Source of the DNA: RGIG7213 sp045544195
GTDB lineage: Bacteria; Bacillota; Clostridia; Oscillospirales; CAG-272
Assembly (NCBI GenBank): GCA_045544195.1
Contig: JAZPYO010000047.1
Location: 1 to 16,167, forward strand
Reading direction: 5' to 3'
Length of the DNA stretch: 16,167 bases
The position numbers were made by a program, and so were the translations under genes. Positions 13,093-16,167 of this stretch are shown piece by piece. Position 1 is the stretch's first letter. Each line of letters begins with the position of its first letter. The notes under the pieces were generated by a model. It had not been told where the DNA came from, did not search any database, and was given only the letters and a program-made list of their open reading frames with translations.

Positions 13093-15027
13093 ATGGGAAT
13101 TATAAACGTACTTGATATAAGCGTAGCTAACCTTATTGCCGCAGGCGAGGTCGTTGAAAGACCTGCGTCTGTGGTCAAGGAGCTGCTTGAAAATTCAATA
13201 GACGCAGGGGCAAAAAATATTACCGTTGAAATAAAGCGCGGCGGAGTCAGCCTTATAAGAGTGACTGATGACGGCTGCGGAATGGATAAGGATGATCTGC
13301 CCGTGTGCGTTTTACGTCACGCAACGAGCAAAATACACACAAAGCAGGACCTTAACGGGATAATGACTCTCGGCTTCAGAGGTGAGGCGCTTGCCGCTAT
13401 CGCATCTGTGTGCCGCCTGAGGATAATCACAAAGCAAAAGGAAAAAAGCGGATACGTGCTTGAAAGCCGAGGCGGAAATGTGGAAAGCGTTGAGGAAACG
13501 GGCTGTGCGGACGGTACTACGGTCATCGTTGAGGAGCTGTTTGCAAACGTACCTGCAAGGCGGAAATTTCTGAAAAAGGATGCAACTGAGGGCGCAGCAG
13601 TCAGCGCGGTATGCGAAAAGCTCGCTCTTGCCAATCCCGATATTTCCTTAACGCTTATATCGGATAATAATCTGCGTTTTCGGTCAAACGGCGACGGAAT
13701 ACTGAAAAACGCTATTTATTCCGTTCTGGGCAGGGAATTTGCGTCGAATATGATACAGGTGGACAGCAGTACGGACGGTATAGATGTTTTTGGGTTTATC
13801 GGAACACCGACAAACAGCCGACCTAACAGAAATATGCAGATATTTTTCGTAAACGGGCGGTATGTCAAGAGCAAAAGCATTCAGGCGGCGCTTGAAAATG
13901 CCGTACAGTCATTCGTCCCTCACGAAAAGTTTCCCACAGCGGTACTGAATATAGCGCTTCACCCCGGGTATGTCGATGTAAACGTTCATCCGACAAAAAC
14001 AGAGGTCAAGTTTTCCAATGAACGAGCCGTTTTCGATGCCGTTTACTGCTCTGTGAAAGCATCGGTCGATGCAAGCACAAAGCGGCCTGAGCTTGAGATC
14101 TCTGAAATAACAAAGAAAACGCAAGCGCCGACTGTAAGGTTTACTCCCATCGAGGACGGCAAGGCTGAAAGCCTTAAAAAAAGGCAGGTATCCTTTGATG
14201 TACACGAAACAAGGCAAGCGCCGAGGCTTGAAAAGGTGCCGTTCGTTCCAAGACAGACAGAGGTGCAAGCGCCGACGGTGTCAGATACCGTAAGAGCGCC
14301 GAGCTATGAGGAGTATTTGCGCTATACCGAGCAGAAAAAAGCCGAGATGCCTGAGCGAAAAACGGTACAAGAGAAGGAGAAGACACCGCAAAAGCAGGAA
14401 AGCGTGATGCCTCAGGCGCAGGAGGAATACACGCCGACAAAGAGACCCGGCGAATACCGATATTGCGGAGAGATATTCAATACGTATCTTATCGTAGAAA
14501 CGGAAAATGAGGCATACATAATCGACAAGCACGCCGCCCACGAAAGAATAATATTCGAGGAGCTTAAGCGTGGGGTAAAATACAAGGCGAATTATTCGCA
14601 GATACTTATGATACCGCTTGAGATACCGTTATCTGACGAGGAGCAGGCATCGGCAGAGGAATTCAAGGACGAGATAACTAAAACGGGCTTTTCTTATGAG
14701 ATAAAAGAGGGAATGGGCATTGTCAGCGAGATACCGTCAAATCTTACAGAGGCTGCCGCGCTCGATCTTTTTATCACCGTATTGTCAGAGCTTGCCTCAG
14801 GCGCGGGAAATGCCGCGTTGACAAGAGATCTTTTGTACGAAAAGGCTCTGTATCAATCGTCCTGCAAGGCGGCGATAAAGGCGGGCGACATCAACAGCGA
14901 GCAGGAGCTTAAGGCTCTTGTTGACAGGCTTATGGCGTGTCCTGAAATAACGCACTGTCCGCACGGCAGACCCGTTGCGTTCATTATGACAAAATCATCT
15001 GTTGAAAAAAGGTTCGGAAGAATATAA
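13093..15027 (+). CDS. mutL: DNA mismatch repair protein MutL, endonuclease type
   Basis: MutL links mismatch recognition by MutS to strand removal. The 644-residue product has the GHKL ATPase at the N-terminus: Glu30 and Asn34 in KELLENSIDAGA, DDGCGM at 59-64 and LGFRGEAL at 93-100. A charged linker runs from about 330 to 455. The dimerisation/nuclease domain contains DKHAAHERIIFE (478-489), which fits DQHA(X)2E(X)4E except Gln to Lys, and SCKAA (590-594) and CPHGRP (622-627). A beta-clamp-binding-like QILMIP is at 503-508. Nicking activity is therefore expected, without MutH. The start is firm by homology but has no Shine-Dalgarno site. It lies 2 nt after the mutS stop, which points to coupled translation. 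The linker DNA has three GCAAGCGCCGA repeats and an A7 run (14176-14182). Confidence 0.98.
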   Translation: MGIINVLDISVANLIAAGEVVERPASVVKELLENSIDAGAKNITVEIKRGGVSLIRVTDDGCGMDKDDLPVCVLRHATSKIHTKQDLNGIMTLGFRGEALAAIASVCRLRIITKQKEKSGYVLESRGGNVESVEETGCADGTTVIVEELFANVPARRKFLKKDATEGAAVSAVCEKLALANPDISLTLISDNNLRFRSNGDGILKNAIYSVLGREFASNMIQVDSSTDGIDVFGFIGTPTNSRPNRNMQIFFVNGRYVKSKSIQAALENAVQSFVPHEKFPTAVLNIALHPGYVDVNVHPTKTEVKFSNERAVFDAVYCSVKASVDASTKRPELEISEITKKTQAPTVRFTPIEDGKAESLKKRQVSFDVHETRQAPRLEKVPFVPRQTEVQAPTVSDTVRAPSYEEYLRYTEQKKAEMPERKTVQEKEKTPQKQESVMPQAQEEYTPTKRPGEYRYCGEIFNTYLIVETENEAYIIDKHAAHERIIFEELKRGVKYKANYSQILMIPLEIPLSDEEQASAEEFKDEITKTGFSYEIKEGMGIVSEIPSNLTEAAALDLFITVLSELASGAGNAALTRDLLYEKALYQSSCKAAIKAGDINSEQELKALVDRLMACPEITHCPHGRPVAFIMTKSSVEKRFGRI

Positions 15028-15114
15028 AAAGGTTGCAGAATTCTGCGTGATGTCCTTAACGGAGAAATCACAAATCAAGTTGCCTTATTTAATCCGCAGG
15101 AAACAAATAATTAG

Positions 15115-15142
15115 CCCCGACAGATTTTAAAGTCTGTCGGGG
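15115..15142. terminator. Hairpin between mutL and the GNAT gene
   Basis: Perfect 10-bp arms CCCCGACAGA (15115-15124) and TCTGTCGGGG (15133-15142) flank an 8-nt loop, TTTTAAAG. It lies between converging genes and probably ends transcription from one or both sides, but the T-run after it is weak on either strand, so the role is less certain than the stem. Confidence 0.6.
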
Positions 15143-15151
15143 TATCGTCAT

Positions 15152-15637
15152 CTATGTAAGCTTTAACTCCATATATCCGCAAGTAAACGGAAAGAAGTCA
15201 AATTTTTGGGTTTTGATATGCTTAAATCCAAAAGATTCATACCATAACTTCAGAACTTGATTTTTTTCGACAATTCCGATATTCATTTTTATGCATCCTA
15301 GGCCTTTAGCTGTATGGAATGAATGCAATAAAAGTTTTTCTCCGATGCCTTGATGTCTGAACTGAGGCAACACGCATAAATTGTTCAGTTCACATTCCTT
15401 ATTATCTTGTAATGCCAAAGAATAATAACCAACAATTTTCCCATCAACAATAAAAGCGTACATAGGTCTTTTTTCGTTGTTTAATTGCCAAGATAGACGT
15501 TGTTCTGTTGTGGCGAAAGCCGTAAAGCGAGGAGCGTTTTCTATTGTAAAACCAAACTCATTGGCGACAGTCAAAAAACTTTCTTTAATGACATCAACAC
15601 ATTCTTTTATATTTTTATTGTTTACCGATTGTATCAT
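15152..15637 (-). CDS. GNAT family N-acetyltransferase
   Basis: This is a cytoplasmic acyl-CoA-dependent acetyltransferase of unknown substrate. The 161-residue product has the GNAT fold pattern: 'AFIVDGKIVGYYSLALQ' (61-77), the beta4-alpha3 acetyl-CoA site 'LCVLPQFRHQGIGEKLL' (87-103, R-x-x-G-x-G at 94-99) and 'NQVLKLWYESFGF' (126-138), which often holds the proton-donating Tyr (here Tyr133). The ATG at 15637 has AAGGAG upstream. The gene is visibly richer in A+T than mutSL and lies 82 nt downstream of the RAYT gene on the same strand, so it may be recently acquired. No clear promoter was found in the gap, which is filled by hairpins. Confidence 0.88.
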   Translation of the reverse strand: MIQSVNNKNIKECVDVIKESFLTVANEFGFTIENAPRFTAFATTEQRLSWQLNNEKRPMYAFIVDGKIVGYYSLALQDNKECELNNLCVLPQFRHQGIGEKLLLHSFHTAKGLGCIKMNIGIVEKNQVLKLWYESFGFKHIKTQKFDFFPFTCGYMELKLT

Positions 15638-15678
15638 ACATCTATCTCCTTTTTCGCCAGTTTCGCCCTTGTATTACA

Positions 15679-15694
15679 GCGTTGCAAGCAACGC
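15679..15694. repeat. Short palindrome, REP-like, downstream of the RAYT gene
   Basis: GCGTTGC-AA-GCAACGC is a perfect 7-bp inverted repeat in the gap between the RAYT and GNAT genes. Such hairpins commonly flank RAYT genes as REP elements; whether this sequence recurs in the genome cannot be seen here. Confidence 0.5.
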
Positions 15695-15699
15695 GGGCA

Positions 15700-15722
15700 T
15701 AGGGGCAAAGCCCATACCCCTA
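15700..15722. repeat. Palindrome overlapping the RAYT stop codon
   Basis: TAGGGG (15700-15705) and CCCCTA (15717-15722) are perfect inverted arms around 11 nt. A competing GGGC/GCCC pairing (15695-15698 with 15710-15713) is also possible. The right arm contains the RAYT stop codon (TAG on the minus strand, 15722-15720). It could serve as a REP-like element or a weak terminator; there is no T-run. Confidence 0.5.
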
Positions 15723-16167
15723 TTCTTCTGCGTATAATTCATCGTAGCACCAGCGAATTGGGTTTTCGTAAATGTATTTTACGTGTTCTTCATAGTCATC
15801 GCGGTTACGAATTATATGGTCGTTGAAACGGGCTTGCCAAATGTTTTCGCCATACTCCTTATTGCAAAAACGCTTGAATGTCGATACAAATTGAGAGCAT
15901 ACGCTATTGGCTCTTTCAATATTTGTAGGGACAGGCGTTCTCGACTGTCCGTTATCGGGCTTATTTTTATTTTCCTTTTCCCAAAGCAAAAAATGAATGT
16001 GGTTAGGCATTATGACATATTTTTCAACCGACAAATGTTCATAGAAATCATTTAATTGTTTGATGTATTTATCCGCAATTTCTCCGTATTGGGTTAATTC
16101 GATTTGCGGACAGTCGAGGACGCCTGTCCCTACAACGCGAGATAGGATGCTTCGCCTATTTTGCGTG
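15720..16167 (-). CDS. REP-associated tyrosine transposase (RAYT, Y1/HUH), N-terminus beyond window
   Basis: This is an IS200-like, single-Tyr HUH transposase of the REP-associated type. Such enzymes cut and join single-stranded DNA at REP hairpins and are often single-copy and host-tamed. The frame is open to the right edge (first whole codon 16166-16164), leaving 148 visible residues. The N-terminal piece, typically about 30 residues, is outside. The HUH motif MPNHIH is at 16010-15993. The likely catalytic Tyr is in NRDDYEEH (codon 15794-15792), followed by VKYIYENPIRW. A TTG at 16034 is not the real start because family-like sequence (ELTQYGEIADKYIKQLNDFY) continues upstream. The gene contains two inverted copies of a REP-like element, read as VVGTGVLDCP and GQSRTPVPT. 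Both active-site motifs are intact, so the visible part looks functional. Confidence 0.88.
   Translation of the reverse strand, partial: TQNRRSILSRVVGTGVLDCPQIELTQYGEIADKYIKQLNDFYEHLSVEKYVIMPNHIHFLLWEKENKNKPDNGQSRTPVPTNIERANSVCSQFVSTFKRFCNKEYGENIWQARFNDHIIRNRDDYEEHVKYIYENPIRWCYDELYAEE
15923..15951 (+). repeat. REP-like element, copy A, inside the RAYT gene
   Basis: The 29-nt element starts TTGTAG and contains the palindromic arms GGACAG (15929-15934) and CTGTCC (15945-15950) around a 10-nt loop. GTAG at 15925-15928 sits at the foot of the stem, as in known REP elements recognised by RAYT proteins. It matches copy B in 28 of 29 positions, in inverted orientation. On the minus strand it encodes GQSRTPVPT of the transposase. 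Confidence 0.8.
16107..16135 (-). repeat. REP-like element, copy B, inside the RAYT gene
   Basis: This is the inverted partner of the element at 15923-15951, with one mismatch in 29. Read on the minus strand, GTAG (16133-16130) precedes the arms GGACAG (16129-16124) and CTGTCC (16113-16108). Here it encodes VVGTGVLDCP. The two GTAG feet face outward, so the pair resembles a BIME (paired REPs) about 155 bp apart. Confidence 0.8.

Noticed and set aside
15035..15046. GCAGAATTCTGC palindrome after mutL
   Set aside because: A perfect 12-bp palindrome but with no loop, T-run or repeat nearby; chance is a sufficient explanation.
16034..16034. TTG at 16034 as start of a short transposase
   Set aside because: Family-like sequence (ELTQYGEIADKYI and further) continues in frame up to the window edge, so the gene is only cut by the edge.

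Overview
The window reads as chromosome of a low-to-moderate G+C Firmicute of the class Clostridia, most like Ruminococcus and relatives (Oscillospiraceae). This rests on the 23S rRNA end, the infC-rpmI-rplT and mutS-mutL arrangements, an M24 peptidase next to efp, an Asp-rich zinc-ribbon protein of a clostridial type, and strong Shine-Dalgarno sites. The assignment comes from gene content, not from a database search.

Left part (1-3888): the 3' end of a 23S rRNA gene with no 5S or tRNA gene behind it and a probable rRNA-operon terminator. An unrecognised membrane protein with its own promoter and terminator follows, then a two-gene ABC exporter of the NatA/NatB type. Two back-to-back hairpin terminators separate the exporter from the converging ribosomal protein operon.

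Minus-strand block (3889-6305): infC-rpmI-rplT (IF3, bL35, bL20), preceded by a consensus promoter and a leader of about 150 nt. The leader contains an intrinsic terminator with a UUCG loop directly before the infC Shine-Dalgarno, and a possible antiterminator pairing. This is the arrangement expected for L20-type attenuation. infC starts at AUU. Upstream lies a YtvI/AI-2E family membrane protein gene whose stop codon overlaps the infC promoter.

Plus-strand block (6338-15027): an M24 Xaa-Pro-type peptidase and efp (elongation factor P), both tied to proline-rich proteins. A very acidic Cys-rich zinc-ribbon protein then closes the efp unit at a strong terminator. A new promoter drives proA, a YlbF/YmcA-family gene with a Cys/His tail, mutS and mutL. 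These last four are packed with gaps of 1 to 32 nt. MutL carries the endonuclease-type motifs, so this is a MutH-independent mismatch-repair system.

Right edge (15028-16167): a hairpin, an A+T-rich GNAT acetyltransferase gene and a REP-associated HUH transposase (RAYT) cut by the window edge, both on the minus strand. The RAYT gene contains two inverted copies of a 29-nt REP-like element. Each has a GTAG foot and a palindromic stem, and both are read through as protein. More hairpins lie at the 3' end of the RAYT gene. This self-embedded REP arrangement and the infC leader are the two most interesting things in the window.
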